Below, piece after piece: positions 52,464-61,378 of a DNA stretch of 64,000 nucleotides (position 1 is the first letter of the stretch; each line of letters starts with the position of its first letter). This DNA is from Candidatus Eiseniibacteriota bacterium. Its GTDB lineage: Bacteria > Orphanbacterota > Orphanbacteria > Orphanbacterales > Orphanbacteraceae. Below the pieces are notes generated by a model. The model searched no databases. It saw only the letters and a list, made by a program, of their open reading frames with translations, and was not told the DNA's origin. The stretch is from the NCBI GenBank assembly GCA_029262235.1, contig JAJCZU010000004.1, positions 620,001 to 684,000 of the forward strand, given 5' to 3'. The position numbers were made by a program, and so were the translations under genes.

Positions 52464-54242
52464 ATGCGATCTGCCATTGCCTGGCTCCTGCTGTTCGCCG
52501 CGACTCTTTCCGCTGAAACCCCATGGCTCGAGAAGATCCATCCCGATCTGCTCGTCCGCGCCGACGAGCCCGCCATCTCCTGGCTCGTATTTCTGGAAGA
52601 TCAGTGGGAAGCGCCGCACGGAAAGACGTTTGCCTCGAAAGAGGAGCGGGGGCGTTTCGTGTTCGAGTCCCTGCGCGATCATGCGGCGCTGACTCAGGCG
52701 CCCTTGCGCGCGGTGCTGGATGACGCCGGCGTGGAGTACAAATCGTTCTGGGTGGCGAACATGATTCTGGTCGAAGGAGGAGGCGCGGCTCTGATGGAGC
52801 AGGTGGCGCAGCGCGCGGAAGTGCGCGGCCTCTATCGAAACGAGCAGGTGCATTTCGAGGGCGCATTCGCGCAGGCGGAACCGGCGCGTGAAGACGCGGA
52901 CAAGGGCGCGGCCGTCGAGTGGAATATCAATGCGGTGGGCGCGCCTTCGGTCTGGGCGGACGGGACATACGGGCAGGGCGCCACGATCGGCATGATCGAC
53001 ACCGGCTACGACTGGGACCATCCCGCGCTGATCGAAACATATCGCGGCACACAGTTCGGCTTTCCGGTCGATCACAACTACAACTGGCATGACGCCATCA
53101 CCGACTCGCTCGCGGGAGGGGTCTGCGGCTCCGACTCGCCGTTCCCGTGCGACGATCATGGTCATGGCACGCATACGGCAGGCACGATGGTCGGGGATGA
53201 TTTCGGCGCGAACCAGATCGGCGTTGCGCCCGGCGCGGAGTGGATCGGTTGCCGCTGCATGGACGAGGGCGACGGGACCCCGGGCACGTACGCGGACTGT
53301 CTGCAGTGGATGATCGCGCCGACCGATCTCGCCGGCAGTAATCCCGACCCGGCGAAAGCGCCCGACGTATTGAATAACTCGTGGAGCTGCCCGCCGTCAG
53401 AAGGATGCACGGACGTCAATGTTCTGAAGACGGTGGTCGATAACGTGCGGGCCGCGGGGATCGTCGTTGTCGTGAGCGCGGGAAATTCGGGGCCGAACTG
53501 CGAAACGGTCAATCGACCGATCGCGATCTACGACGGCTCGTTTTCGATCGGCGCGACCGACGCGAGTGAGAACATCGCCGGATTCAGCAGCCGTGGCGCC
53601 GTTTCGGTCGACAGCAGCGGACGCGCGAAGCCCGACATGTCGGCGCCGGGGGTCAATGTCCGGTCGTCGATTCCGGGCGGTTCCTACACTTCGCTGAGCG
53701 GTACGAGCATGGCGGGTCCGCACGTTGCCGGCGCCGTGGCTCTGCTGGTTTCGGCGAATCCCGGGCTGCGCGGCGACGTGGACGCGATCGAATCGATCCT
53801 GACCGGTACGGCGATTCCGAAAACCTCGGGGGAAACGTGTTCCGGCCTCCCCGGATCGTCGGTTCCGAACCACACGTTCGGCCACGGCATTCTCGACGTC
53901 TATGCGGCCTACCTCGACGCCCTGGGCCAGGCCGTCGGCGTGGACGGCGCCGGAACCGTTCCTGCCAGCCGCACGGTGCGCAACGAGCCGAACCCGTTCA
54001 ATCCGGCAACCGCGATTCACTTCACGCTCCCGGCTGCCGGGGCTGTCACGATGACCGTGTACGACGTGCGCGGCCGCGCCATTCGTACGCTGCTGGCGGG
54101 CGAATCGCTCGGCGCCGGGCCGCAGACGATTCGCTGGGACGGCATGATCGACGCGGAAACGGAAGCGCCCTCCGGTGTCTACTTCTACCGGATCGAGTCC
54201 GACGCGCTGCGTGTGAGCGGCCGGATGAATCTCGTGCGCTGA
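52464..54242 (+). CDS. Secreted S8 subtilisin-like protease with FlgD-like C-terminal domain
   Basis: Secreted serine protease, 592 aa. Signal peptide 1-19, an inhibitor-like propeptide (about 30-130), and the catalytic domain with Asp179 (MIDTGYDWDHP), His234 (HGHGTHTAGT) and Ser in LSGTSMAGPHVAGA (about residue 414). Several Cys pairs are likely disulfides. The last 80 residues (NEPNPFNPATAIHFTLPAAG to GVYFYRIESDALRVSGRMNL) form a FlgD-like tag. Start and signal peptide agree at 52464. The gene is convergent with the YciI gene, with stops directly adjacent. Confidence 0.94.
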   Translation: MRSAIAWLLLFAATLSAETPWLEKIHPDLLVRADEPAISWLVFLEDQWEAPHGKTFASKEERGRFVFESLRDHAALTQAPLRAVLDDAGVEYKSFWVANMILVEGGGAALMEQVAQRAEVRGLYRNEQVHFEGAFAQAEPAREDADKGAAVEWNINAVGAPSVWADGTYGQGATIGMIDTGYDWDHPALIETYRGTQFGFPVDHNYNWHDAITDSLAGGVCGSDSPFPCDDHGHGTHTAGTMVGDDFGANQIGVAPGAEWIGCRCMDEGDGTPGTYADCLQWMIAPTDLAGSNPDPAKAPDVLNNSWSCPPSEGCTDVNVLKTVVDNVRAAGIVVVVSAGNSGPNCETVNRPIAIYDGSFSIGATDASENIAGFSSRGAVSVDSSGRAKPDMSAPGVNVRSSIPGGSYTSLSGTSMAGPHVAGAVALLVSANPGLRGDVDAIESILTGTAIPKTSGETCSGLPGSSVPNHTFGHGILDVYAAYLDALGQAVGVDGAGTVPASRTVRNEPNPFNPATAIHFTLPAAGAVTMTVYDVRGRAIRTLLAGESLGAGPQTIRWDGMIDAETEAPSGVYFYRIESDALRVSGRMNLVR

Positions 54243-54752
54243 TCAGTGGTCGATCTTCGCGATCGTTTCATGGATCGCCGGGACCTTCATGATCGCGGCT
54301 GATCCGTACCACGGGTGGAGCTCCATCACGAGGCTTCCTGCCTGGATCGCGGGATCCGTCGCCGTCAACGCTTCCGCTTCTTCCAGAGTCTTCACGTCGA
54401 AAAGGTAGATGCCGCGCAGGTCCCCTCCGTCGAGAAACGGCCCCGCCAGAACGAGTTTCCCGATCTCCGCGAGCCGTCCGATATTCTCCATGTGCGCCTT
54501 CTGGAGCGCCTTGGATTCTTCGGGCGTGCGGTCGCGATTCGGGCCGGCCCTCAGGAACGCGAGAACGTACTGGCGCATGCCGTAGTCGTCCGCCCCCACT
54601 TCCGCCGCGAGTTTCTCGTCGAATGCAGGCTCGGTCGCAGGCGCCCCCGCCGGACTTTCGGCCCCTGCCGGACTTTCGGACAAAGCCACAGCCATCAAGG
54701 CCGCCGCGAGCACGACCGGGAAAATGTGAACCGTACGGATCGAAACTTTCAT
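54243..54752 (-). CDS. Exported YciI-like protein
   Basis: 169 aa with a signal peptide (about 1-30) and a YciI/ferredoxin-like alpha-beta domain: MRQYVLAFLRAGPNRDRTPEE, ENIGRLAEIGKLVLAGPFLD, and GIYLFDVKTLEEAEALTATDPA. YciI proteins are small dimers of uncertain enzymatic role; export is unusual for them. GAGGAGG lies before the ATG at 54752; the frame is open to 54917. Confidence 0.85.
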   Translation of the reverse strand: MKVSIRTVHIFPVVLAAALMAVALSESPAGAESPAGAPATEPAFDEKLAAEVGADDYGMRQYVLAFLRAGPNRDRTPEESKALQKAHMENIGRLAEIGKLVLAGPFLDGGDLRGIYLFDVKTLEEAEALTATDPAIQAGSLVMELHPWYGSAAIMKVPAIHETIAKIDH

Positions 54753-54907
54753 GGCACTCCTCCTCGATTTCCCATGTGTCTCAATCGAGAGGGTGACACA
54801 GGATGAAGCAAGCGTCCAGCCTCGGGGCGGCGGCTGGTCCATGCTATCCTTCACGGACGGTGCCCGCGAGGTCGGGCGCCGGGACGACCATGCGAGGGAG
54901 GTATACT

Positions 54908-55672
54908 TTGGATTCAAAGGAACGCTTTGCCGCGACCGCGGACTTCTATCACAGGAGCCGCCCTTCTTACCCGCCGGAATCGATCGACTGGATCATCAAA
55001 ACGACGTCAGTGCCCTCTTCGGGGCGCGTGCTCGATCTCGGCGCGGGAACGGGACTCTTCACGAGGCTCTGGCAGAAGCGCGGGTACGACGTGCTCGGCC
55101 TCGAGCCGAATGACGAAATGCGCGCCCTGGCCGAGAGCGAGGGGGGGCGGTATGCGAAAGGCTCGGGGGAGGAGACCGGACTCCCGGACGCCTCGTTCGA
55201 CGTCGCCGTCGCGGCGCAGGCGGCGCACTGGTTCGACCTGGACGCGGTCTTCGCGGAGATGCGACGCGTCGTGAAGCCGCCGCACTCTTTCGTGGCGCTC
55301 TGGAACATTCGCGCCGATGTCCCGTTCCTGCGCGAGTACAACGATCTCCTGGTCGAGTACTCGCACGAATATCGCGCATGGGGCGGTAAACTGTTGAGCG
55401 GCCGCACGATCGACGCGATCCGTGAACGCAGCGACGTGTGCGGCCTCGTCGAATCGAAGTTCCGCTACGAGCAGCGGCTCGACTACGACCTCTTTCACGG
55501 ACGCGCGTTTTCGAGCTCGTACGTCATCCACGGCATGAAGGACCAGGAAGGGTTCGCGCGGGAGCTCCGGGCCCTCTACGACCGCCACGAAGAGGGCGGC
55601 AGGGTCGTGATGCCGTACGATACGCTCGTTTTCGCCTGGCGGATCGGGCCGGCGTCCGCGCAATCGCATTGA
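54908..55672 (+). CDS. Class I SAM-dependent methyltransferase
   Basis: 254 aa. Motif I VLDLGAGTGLFTRLW, then LGLEPNDEM, GSGEETGLPDASFDVAVAAQ, and HWFDLDAVFAEMRRV: a methyltransferase_11-type Rossmann domain, with a C-terminal extension. The substrate is unknown; the RFAATADFYHRSRPSYP N-terminus is typical of a group of uncharacterised small-molecule methyltransferases. The start is TTG at 54908 with GAGGGAGG 6 nt upstream, or the ATG at 54890 in the same frame. Confidence 0.87.
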   Translation: MDSKERFAATADFYHRSRPSYPPESIDWIIKTTSVPSSGRVLDLGAGTGLFTRLWQKRGYDVLGLEPNDEMRALAESEGGRYAKGSGEETGLPDASFDVAVAAQAAHWFDLDAVFAEMRRVVKPPHSFVALWNIRADVPFLREYNDLLVEYSHEYRAWGGKLLSGRTIDAIRERSDVCGLVESKFRYEQRLDYDLFHGRAFSSSYVIHGMKDQEGFARELRALYDRHEEGGRVVMPYDTLVFAWRIGPASAQSH

Positions 55673-55734
55673 ACATTTTCGGGCAACGACTCGTCATTTA
55701 AGGTGAATTCCACATCTGAATCCGGGAGGCGATC

Positions 55735-56583
55735 ATGACGAAAAGCAGAACGGCAGGCGCGGGGATCGCGGCTCTGCTGCTGGCAGGGGCTCTGACGACG
55801 TTTGCGGGCGCCGCGAGCGGGGGCTACGGCGAAGGCTACGCGTTCGAAACGCGCGAGGGCGTTTCCGCGGGCGAAATCCGCATCGTAGATGCCGAAACGC
55901 AGAACGGCTTCATTCACGTGCAGTCCGGTGACGCGGACTCGGTCACCGTCGAAGTGACCGAGAGGGTGCGGAAGCACACGCATGAGGACGCCGAAGGCGT
56001 AGCGGACAAGGTCGACCTGACGATCGAAACCAGGGGCGACATTCTGGTCATCAAGATGGACAAGTCGAAGCTCAGCAAGAAAGAGAAGAGCGCCTATTCC
56101 GCGAGCTTCACGATCACGCTCCCGGCGTCGATGTCCGTCCGCGTCACGAGCTCGAACGGCGATGTCGAAGTGGCGAAAGTCGAGGGGTTCGTGCACGCCA
56201 CGACAACGAACGGCAATGTTCGCATGATGGGCTCGGGAGGCGACGCGGACCTTCGCACGACGAACGGCGATATTCACGCCGATTTCGCGGCCGGCGACGT
56301 TTCGATGAATACGACGAACGGCAGCATCATGCTGGCCGGCGTGCGGGGCGATGTGACAGGCCGCACGACGAACGGATCCATTCAGCTCGTCGTGGACGAA
56401 GAGAGCGATTTCCTTGTGGAAGCGACCACGACAAACGGCACGATCATTCCCGCCATCGACACGAAACGGTTCGTCTGGGAGGCGAACAGAAAGCAGACGC
56501 ATCTCGAAGGCGAGTACGGTTCGGGCAGGCATAAAGTGTCGCTGAAAACGACCAACGGTTCGGTGCGGATCGAGGAGATTTAA
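55735..56583 (+). CDS. Exported DUF4097-type beta-helix protein
   Basis: 282 aa with a signal peptide (about 1-27). The body (about 130-260) has repeated TTNG turns spaced about 17-22 residues (ATTTNGNV, RTTNGDI, NTTNGSI, RTTNGSI, TTTNGTI, KTTNGSV), giving a right-handed beta-helix or solenoid as in DUF4097/adhesin-like proteins. No catalytic motif. GGGAGGCG lies just before the ATG. Its 3' end overlaps the PP2C gene by 4 nt on the opposite strand. Confidence 0.85.
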   Translation: MTKSRTAGAGIAALLLAGALTTFAGAASGGYGEGYAFETREGVSAGEIRIVDAETQNGFIHVQSGDADSVTVEVTERVRKHTHEDAEGVADKVDLTIETRGDILVIKMDKSKLSKKEKSAYSASFTITLPASMSVRVTSSNGDVEVAKVEGFVHATTTNGNVRMMGSGGDADLRTTNGDIHADFAAGDVSMNTTNGSIMLAGVRGDVTGRTTNGSIQLVVDEESDFLVEATTTNGTIIPAIDTKRFVWEANRKQTHLEGEYGSGRHKVSLKTTNGSVRIEEI

Positions 56584-57323
56584 GAGGCGTTGCGCGCGAC
56601 GAGCACGGTGACGTTATCGGCCGCCTCGCGCGTGAGCGCGAGGGCGATCAGCTTGTCGCAGACTTCCTGTGCGGACTTTGACTGCGTTACGACCGCTCCC
56701 ATTTCGCTCTCGGCCACTTCGTTCGACAGGCCGTCTGAGCAGATGATGAGCGTGGCGCCCGCGACCCAGGCGCCGGTCGCGTCTTCCACGTCCACCTGCA
56801 GGGTTTCGCCGACGCCGACGGAGCGCGTGAGCAGGTGACGGGGGAAGCGGTGCAGCAGGGCTTCGTATTCGGGCATGCGCTCGGCTTCCGCCGCCAGCGT
56901 ATGGTCGTTCGTTACTTTGCGGATGGAATCGTTCTCGGCGATATAGGCAGAACTGTCGCCGACGTGGCCGATGATCAGCCGTCCGCTCGAAAGGAGCGCG
57001 GCCGTGCACGTTGTGCCCATGCCGTGCAGCGCGGGTTCTGACCGCGCGCGGTCGAAGATCTTCTGGTTCGCGCCTTCGACGGCCGCCTGAATCCACTGTT
57101 CAATGGCGGAGTCGTCCGTTTTCAGGAACGAGTCACGTATGCTTTCGACGGCGAGGCGCGAAGCGACTTCGCCCCCTGCCGCGCCGCCCATCCCGTCGGC
57201 AACGACGAGAAGCGTGCCGCCGCCCGGTTCCTCACGATGAAAAATACCGTTCGAGTCTTCGTTGTTTTCGCGGCGTTTTCCGACGTCGGTCTTCACCGCG
57301 ATATCGATGTCTGTTGGCTTCAT
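56580..57323 (-). CDS. PP2C-family Ser/Thr phosphatase
   Basis: 247 aa, of the Stp1/PrpC type. Metal-binding motifs are RRENNEDSNG, LLVVADGMGGAAGGEVAS, GHVGDSSAYI and CSDGLSN, and the C-terminal DNVTVLV. It removes phosphate from Ser/Thr residues and could oppose the Hanks kinase at 16.3-18.4 kb or other kinases. The ATG at 57323 has GGAAAGGG upstream; the frame opens at 57359. A TATGAT -10 element lies 50 nt upstream, so it is probably transcribed separately from the thioesterase gene. Confidence 0.93.
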   Translation of the reverse strand: MKPTDIDIAVKTDVGKRRENNEDSNGIFHREEPGGGTLLVVADGMGGAAGGEVASRLAVESIRDSFLKTDDSAIEQWIQAAVEGANQKIFDRARSEPALHGMGTTCTAALLSSGRLIIGHVGDSSAYIAENDSIRKVTNDHTLAAEAERMPEYEALLHRFPRHLLTRSVGVGETLQVDVEDATGAWVAGATLIICSDGLSNEVAESEMGAVVTQSKSAQEVCDKLIALALTREAADNVTVLVARNAS

Positions 57324-57373
57324 GAAGACCCTTTCCGGTCGACAGCGCTGATTCCACACTGCTTCACGCTCTA

Positions 57374-57379
57374 ATCATA
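57374..57379 (-). promoter_or_regulatory. -10 element of the PP2C gene
   Basis: TATGAT on the minus strand, in context TGGTATGATT. The predicted leader to the ATG at 57323 is about 44 nt. Confidence 0.4.
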
Positions 57380-57417
57380 CCATCGAACCGCCCGAAGATC
57401 AGCGGGGAACCCGGACT

Positions 57418-57855
57418 CTAATTCGTCGACGGTTTCGCCTCGATCGAACCGCCGCTGAGGTCCGTCATGATGGCCCGGATCTGCTGTGGTATCGGCGCGG
57501 AGCGTCCTGATTCGTAGTCGAAATAGACCAGGACCGATATCGCTTCCGCGATCAGGCGCCCGCTCTGCTTCTCGATCAGCCTGTGCTCGAAACAGAACGA
57601 ACTCGAGCCCATCCACGCCACGCGAATGCTCACCTGGATCACTTCACTTTCACGCGCCGGGCTGCGGTAGTTCAGTTCGGCGCGCGCAAGTATAAACGGG
57701 GCGGTCTCGAGTGACCGCCCCGGCTCAACGAGCTTCCAGAAGCTCATACGGGATTCTTCGATATACGTGTTGTAAACGGCGTTGTTCACGTGCCCCATCG
57801 GGTCGAGATCACGAAACCGTACGGGAACATCGAAGCTGTGACTGAACTCCGTCAC
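57418..57855 (-). CDS. Acyl-CoA thioesterase, 4HBT/YbgC type
   Basis: Hot-dog fold thioesterase of 145 aa: VRFRDLDPMGHVNNAVYNTYIEE is the 4HBT active-site segment with Asp and His, followed by APFILARAELNYRSPARESE. It cleaves acyl-CoA or related thioesters; the substrate is unknown. The GTG start directly follows the stop of the redoxin gene (TAAGTG) and there is no ribosome site, so translation probably depends on re-initiation after that gene. Confidence 0.9.
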   Translation of the reverse strand: MTEFSHSFDVPVRFRDLDPMGHVNNAVYNTYIEESRMSFWKLVEPGRSLETAPFILARAELNYRSPARESEVIQVSIRVAWMGSSSFCFEHRLIEKQSGRLIAEAISVLVYFDYESGRSAPIPQQIRAIMTDLSGGSIEAKPSTN

Positions 57856-58533
57856 TTACTTGGACGAGTATTTGACGCTGCAACCGTAGGGCTGCGTTTC
57901 GTTGATCTGAACCGGCTTTCCGTCGAGGCACTGATCGAGCGCGACTTTCACGTAGTTCACGTCTCCGAGGGTGCTCGGCGTCTTGTTGTTGTCGATGGCG
58001 CCCTGATAGAGCAGCTTGCCCGTGGGGGCGATCACGAACATGTGGGGCGTCGTCTTCGCGCCGTACATGCCGCCGACCCGACCGTCTTCGTCGATCAGGA
58101 CCGGGAAGTCCATGCCGTATTCCGTGCGCGCCTCGCGGTTCCGTTCGAGCCCGTTCCCCTGCTTGCCGGGTGCACCGGAGTTGATCGCGAACCAGACCAC
58201 GTCGCGCCCTTTGGTTTCGTTGTAGAGATCGATCATCGTGGTGTTGTGCAGGTGGTGCTTCAGGATATACGGGCAGTCGGGGTTGAACCACTCCAGCACG
58301 ACCGTTTTTCCGGCCGCGAGGTAGGTCTTCAGTTCGTGCTGCTTGCCGTCGGTATCGGTCAGCTTGAAATTGGGGGCGGGGGCGCCTACTTTGGCAGGCC
58401 CGGTGTAGGCCGTTTCGGCGGGCTTTTCATCGGTCCTGGCGGCCGCGTAGTCCGTGGCCCCCTTCTCGTACTGGCATCCGGTGGATACCGCGAGAAGCAG
58501 GAATGTAGCGATCAGGCTTGTCGTTCGAATCAT
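57856..58533 (-). CDS. Redoxin (AhpC/TSA-like) lipoprotein
   Basis: Lipoprotein of 225 aa (lipobox AVSTGC) with a thioredoxin-like fold: GAPAPNFKLTDTDGKQHELK, VVLEWFNPDCPYILKHH with a single active-site Cys followed by Pro-Tyr, and MFVIAPTGKLLYQGAID. There is no second Cys at CxxC distance, so it is a one-Cys peroxiredoxin-like or thiol-binding member. GGAG lies before the ATG at 58533; an ATG at 58545 is also possible. A TATACT promoter lies upstream and the thioesterase gene follows without a gap. Confidence 0.88.
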   Translation of the reverse strand: MIRTTSLIATFLLLAVSTGCQYEKGATDYAAARTDEKPAETAYTGPAKVGAPAPNFKLTDTDGKQHELKTYLAAGKTVVLEWFNPDCPYILKHHLHNTTMIDLYNETKGRDVVWFAINSGAPGKQGNGLERNREARTEYGMDFPVLIDEDGRVGGMYGAKTTPHMFVIAPTGKLLYQGAIDNNKTPSTLGDVNYVKVALDQCLDGKPVQINETQPYGCSVKYSSK

Positions 58534-58572
58534 CGTTTTCTCCATTTCGATCAGTTTCGATTGTCTCTCAAT

Positions 58573-58578
58573 AGTATA
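58573..58578 (-). promoter_or_regulatory. -10 element of the redoxin-thioesterase operon
   Basis: TATACT on the minus strand (context GGCTATACTATTG), 39 nt before the ATG at 58533. Confidence 0.4.
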
Positions 58579-58597
58579 GCCGCGGTACGGTCACGCG

Positions 58598-59395
58598 CTA
58601 GGGCCGGCTGTCGATCTGCGCGGGGGGTCTGTTCTTCCCTTCCCATACGAGAACCCCGGAGGCCCGTACATCGGTTCCTTCGGTCTCGAAGGGCACCACG
58701 AAGGCGGGGTCTTCGCTCCGCTCGTCATGATAAGGGGGGGCGAACGGGGAACTCGTCTCTGCCGGATAGAATACGATCGAGGACGCGTCTTCGTCACGCA
58801 CGATCATGCGGCCTCCGTCCCACGCCACCTGCGCCCCGCTTTCGGCCAGCGGCACGGGATAGCGCCCCGCGAGCCGCTGAAAGGCCCCTGCGGCCTCCCG
58901 TGGGACGCCCCGCGACGTTCCGACGGGAACACGGACCACGACTTCTTTCGCCCCGAACTCGCAGACCTCGTCGCAGACGACCCACTCCAGGGAGAGCCGG
59001 AACACGAGCGTGTCGACTCCGGCAGGGAGAGGATCGGGGAGGAGGCCGGGCAGGCGGAGCATGGTCTCTTCGAAATAGACGTGGTCGACGATATCCCCGG
59101 GAGAGACGATACGCTCGGGCGCCGGCCACTCGGCGTCGCCGAAGGTCGTGCCTGGAGGCGCCTCGACGACCGTGAACGTCATCGGCGAACCGGAATCGTT
59201 CTTTCCGTTCCAGTAGAGATGCCAGTTCGGGGCGATGGCGAAGTGAATGCCGAGTGTGAATGGCTCGCCGGGCTCGACAGGTCCGGGGGAGAAGAGCAGC
59301 GAGGGGGCTACCGGGCCGTTCACGAATGCGTCTTCCCGGCAGCCGAGAGTCGAAAACAGCAGGATTACAGGGATGATGATGCGTACCGTGCGCAC
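58598..59395 (-). CDS. DsbD N-terminal-domain-like lipoprotein
   Basis: 265 aa, lipobox LFSTLGC. The region 30-170 matches the DsbD/ScsB N-terminal disulfide-interchange domain: FTLGIHFAIAPNWHLYWNGK, WPAPERIV, and SLEWVVCDEVCEFG with the CxxxC pair that receives electrons. There is no membrane transporter domain, so it may act with another reductase or only sense redox state. GTG start with CGGAGA. The redoxin gene downstream has its own promoter. Confidence 0.85.
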   Translation of the reverse strand: MRTVRIIIPVILLFSTLGCREDAFVNGPVAPSLLFSPGPVEPGEPFTLGIHFAIAPNWHLYWNGKNDSGSPMTFTVVEAPPGTTFGDAEWPAPERIVSPGDIVDHVYFEETMLRLPGLLPDPLPAGVDTLVFRLSLEWVVCDEVCEFGAKEVVVRVPVGTSRGVPREAAGAFQRLAGRYPVPLAESGAQVAWDGGRMIVRDEDASSIVFYPAETSSPFAPPYHDERSEDPAFVVPFETEGTDVRASGVLVWEGKNRPPAQIDSRP

Positions 59396-59438
59396 GGATT
59401 CTCCGTTACAGGGGCGGTTGTTCTATCCCGGGGGAGGG

Positions 59439-60053
59439 TCAGGAAGCGAGCTGGAGTACCGACTTCACAAGGCGGGCGAGAGAGTCGGCTTCCATCTTCT
59501 TCATGACTTTAGCACGATGGGCTTCGACTGTCTTGTTGCTGATATTGAGCTCGTGCGCGATGTCTTTGTTCGACTTTCCCTGTACCACGAGGTCCATGAC
59601 TTCGCGCTCTCTGCGCGTCAGCTTCGCGATCCGCTGCAGCAGTTGTTCGCGCGCGTCGCGCTCCGTTCGATTGACATTGTCGATCGAAAGCGCCTTTTCG
59701 ATCCGGTCGAGGAGATCCTGGTCGACAAACGGCTTCTCCAGAAAGTCGAGCGCCCCGGTCTTCATGGCGTTTACGGCCATCGGCACGTCGGCGTGCCCCG
59801 AGATCACGATCGCCGGGACCGTGAGCCCCCGGCTCTGCAGGATCTGAAGGAGTTCGAGACCGCTGGTATCGGGCATGCGAACGTCGAGGATCAGGCAGCT
59901 GACCGGCATGGGGTCGCACGTGCGCGTCAGAAATTCATCCGCGCTCGAGAAAGTTTCCACCTGGTAGGATGCCGACTCGAGAAGCCATTTCAACGAACTG
60001 AGAATGCCCCGATCGTCGTCGACGATAAACACCGTCTTGTCCGGTTGTGTCAC
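59439..60053 (-). CDS. FixJ-type response regulator
   Basis: 204 aa: receiver with DDD at 12-14, phosphorylated Asp57 (LILDVRMPD) and Lys in LEKPF; C-terminal LuxR-type helix-turn-helix (KLTRREREVMDLVVQGKSNK, ISNKTVEAHRAKVMKKM). The GTG start at 60053 lies inside the kinase stop (GTGA, 4-nt overlap); a longer frame back to 60092 is less likely. It forms a pair with the PAS kinase. Confidence 0.93.
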   Translation of the reverse strand: MTQPDKTVFIVDDDRGILSSLKWLLESASYQVETFSSADEFLTRTCDPMPVSCLILDVRMPDTSGLELLQILQSRGLTVPAIVISGHADVPMAVNAMKTGALDFLEKPFVDQDLLDRIEKALSIDNVNRTERDAREQLLQRIAKLTRREREVMDLVVQGKSNKDIAHELNISNKTVEAHRAKVMKKMEADSLARLVKSVLQLAS

Positions 60054-61378
60054 CTTTTGATGTCTTTCTTTTCGACGGGCAGCACGAGACAAACGGACGC
60101 TCCCCTGGTCATTTCTCCGATTTCGAGGCGTCCGCCGTGGGACTCCGCAATCGTACGGGCAATGGCCATGCCGAGACCCATGCCTTCTTCTTTCGTCGAG
60201 TAGAACGGATCGTAGATCTGGCTGCGAACTGCCGGGGGGATCCCGGGGCCGTTATCTTCGACCGCGAGGGTCATTTCCCCTTCGCGCATTCTGGCGGAAA
60301 CACGGATGCGCCGATCCTCGCGCGGGAGCGATTGCAGCGCCTCCATCGAGTTTCGTATGAGATTCAGAACGATCTGCTGGATCTGCGTGCTGTCGACCAT
60401 GAGGTCCGGGAGGTCCGCGGGCACTTCCTCGAACAGCACGATCCCGTTGCTTCTGAGGTCGGGCTGACAAAGCGCGACCATTTCCGCAACGAGGCCATCG
60501 AGGCGATGCGGCGCGCGCACTGGCTCGCGTTTGCGGACGAACTGGCGGAGCTTGCGGATGATCGCGCTCGCGCGTTCCGCCTGCATCGCGATGTGATTCA
60601 TGGCTTCGAGGAGCGAGTGCTGCGGGAGGTCGTCGGATTCGATCCGCCGTACGCACCCTTTCGAATAGTTCATGATCGCCGTCAGCGGCTGGTTCAACTC
60701 GTGGGCGAGGGTCGTTGCCATCTCGCCCATCGTGCTGATCCGCGACATGTGGGCGAGTTCCGTCTGCAGTTTATGAATGCGCTCTTCGGCCCGGTAGCGT
60801 TGTTCGAGCTCGCTGTTGAGCTGCGCATTCGTGAGCTGAAGGCCGGCCGTACGCTCCGACACGCGGCGGTCGATTTCCTCGTAAGCTTCTGCTTCCGCCT
60901 TCGCAGCCGTGTGCTGGTCGGTAATGTCGAAGGCGCCCCCGGCGACCCCGATGATCTGATTGTGTTGATTGCGTACGGGACGGGCGGTGGCGCGGAAATG
61001 GTAGCCCGCGAACTTGAGCGCGAAGAAAACCTTTTCGCCCTGGCGTGCCCTCGCATGGACAGCGTCGGGCTCGGGATCATCCGGGCCGCTTCGAAAGACC
61101 TCCGCGACTTCCCTGCCGACAAGCGCATCCTCGCTGATTCCGAGAATGCGAAGGGCACCTCCGGCGACCCGCGCGATCTTCAGATCGAGATCGGTCTGCC
61201 AGAAGAGAGAGGGATGATCGGTAAGAAGAGAGACCCACTCCCGGTTCGTCTCTTCGATCGGCAGGCGGTCTGAAGTGGCAGGACCACCCGGGGATTGGAC
61301 AGCCTCGTCCGTTCGCCTTGTCTCCGAAGCAGGCGTAAGGGGTCCGCGACTGGGCTCGGTAGTTTTTATCTTGCTCAA
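60050..61378 (-). CDS. PAS sensor histidine kinase (FixL-like, soluble)
   Basis: About 442 aa. A PAS domain (about 45-165, SLFWQTDLDLKIARVAGGAL to GVAGGAFDITDQ), a coiled coil (about 165-215), HisKA with His in TLAHELNQPLTAIMNY, and HATPase (NLIRNSMEAL, DNGPGIPP, GLGMAIARTI). No membrane segments, so it senses an internal signal, possibly redox or oxygen; a heme is not proven. The TTG start at 61378 has GAGGAG 7 nt upstream, and TATAAT 26 nt before it. The FixJ-like regulator gene follows with an overlap. Confidence 0.88.
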   Translation of the reverse strand: MSKIKTTEPSRGPLTPASETRRTDEAVQSPGGPATSDRLPIEETNREWVSLLTDHPSLFWQTDLDLKIARVAGGALRILGISEDALVGREVAEVFRSGPDDPEPDAVHARARQGEKVFFALKFAGYHFRATARPVRNQHNQIIGVAGGAFDITDQHTAAKAEAEAYEEIDRRVSERTAGLQLTNAQLNSELEQRYRAEERIHKLQTELAHMSRISTMGEMATTLAHELNQPLTAIMNYSKGCVRRIESDDLPQHSLLEAMNHIAMQAERASAIIRKLRQFVRKREPVRAPHRLDGLVAEMVALCQPDLRSNGIVLFEEVPADLPDLMVDSTQIQQIVLNLIRNSMEALQSLPREDRRIRVSARMREGEMTLAVEDNGPGIPPAVRSQIYDPFYSTKEEGMGLGMAIARTIAESHGGRLEIGEMTRGASVCLVLPVEKKDIKR

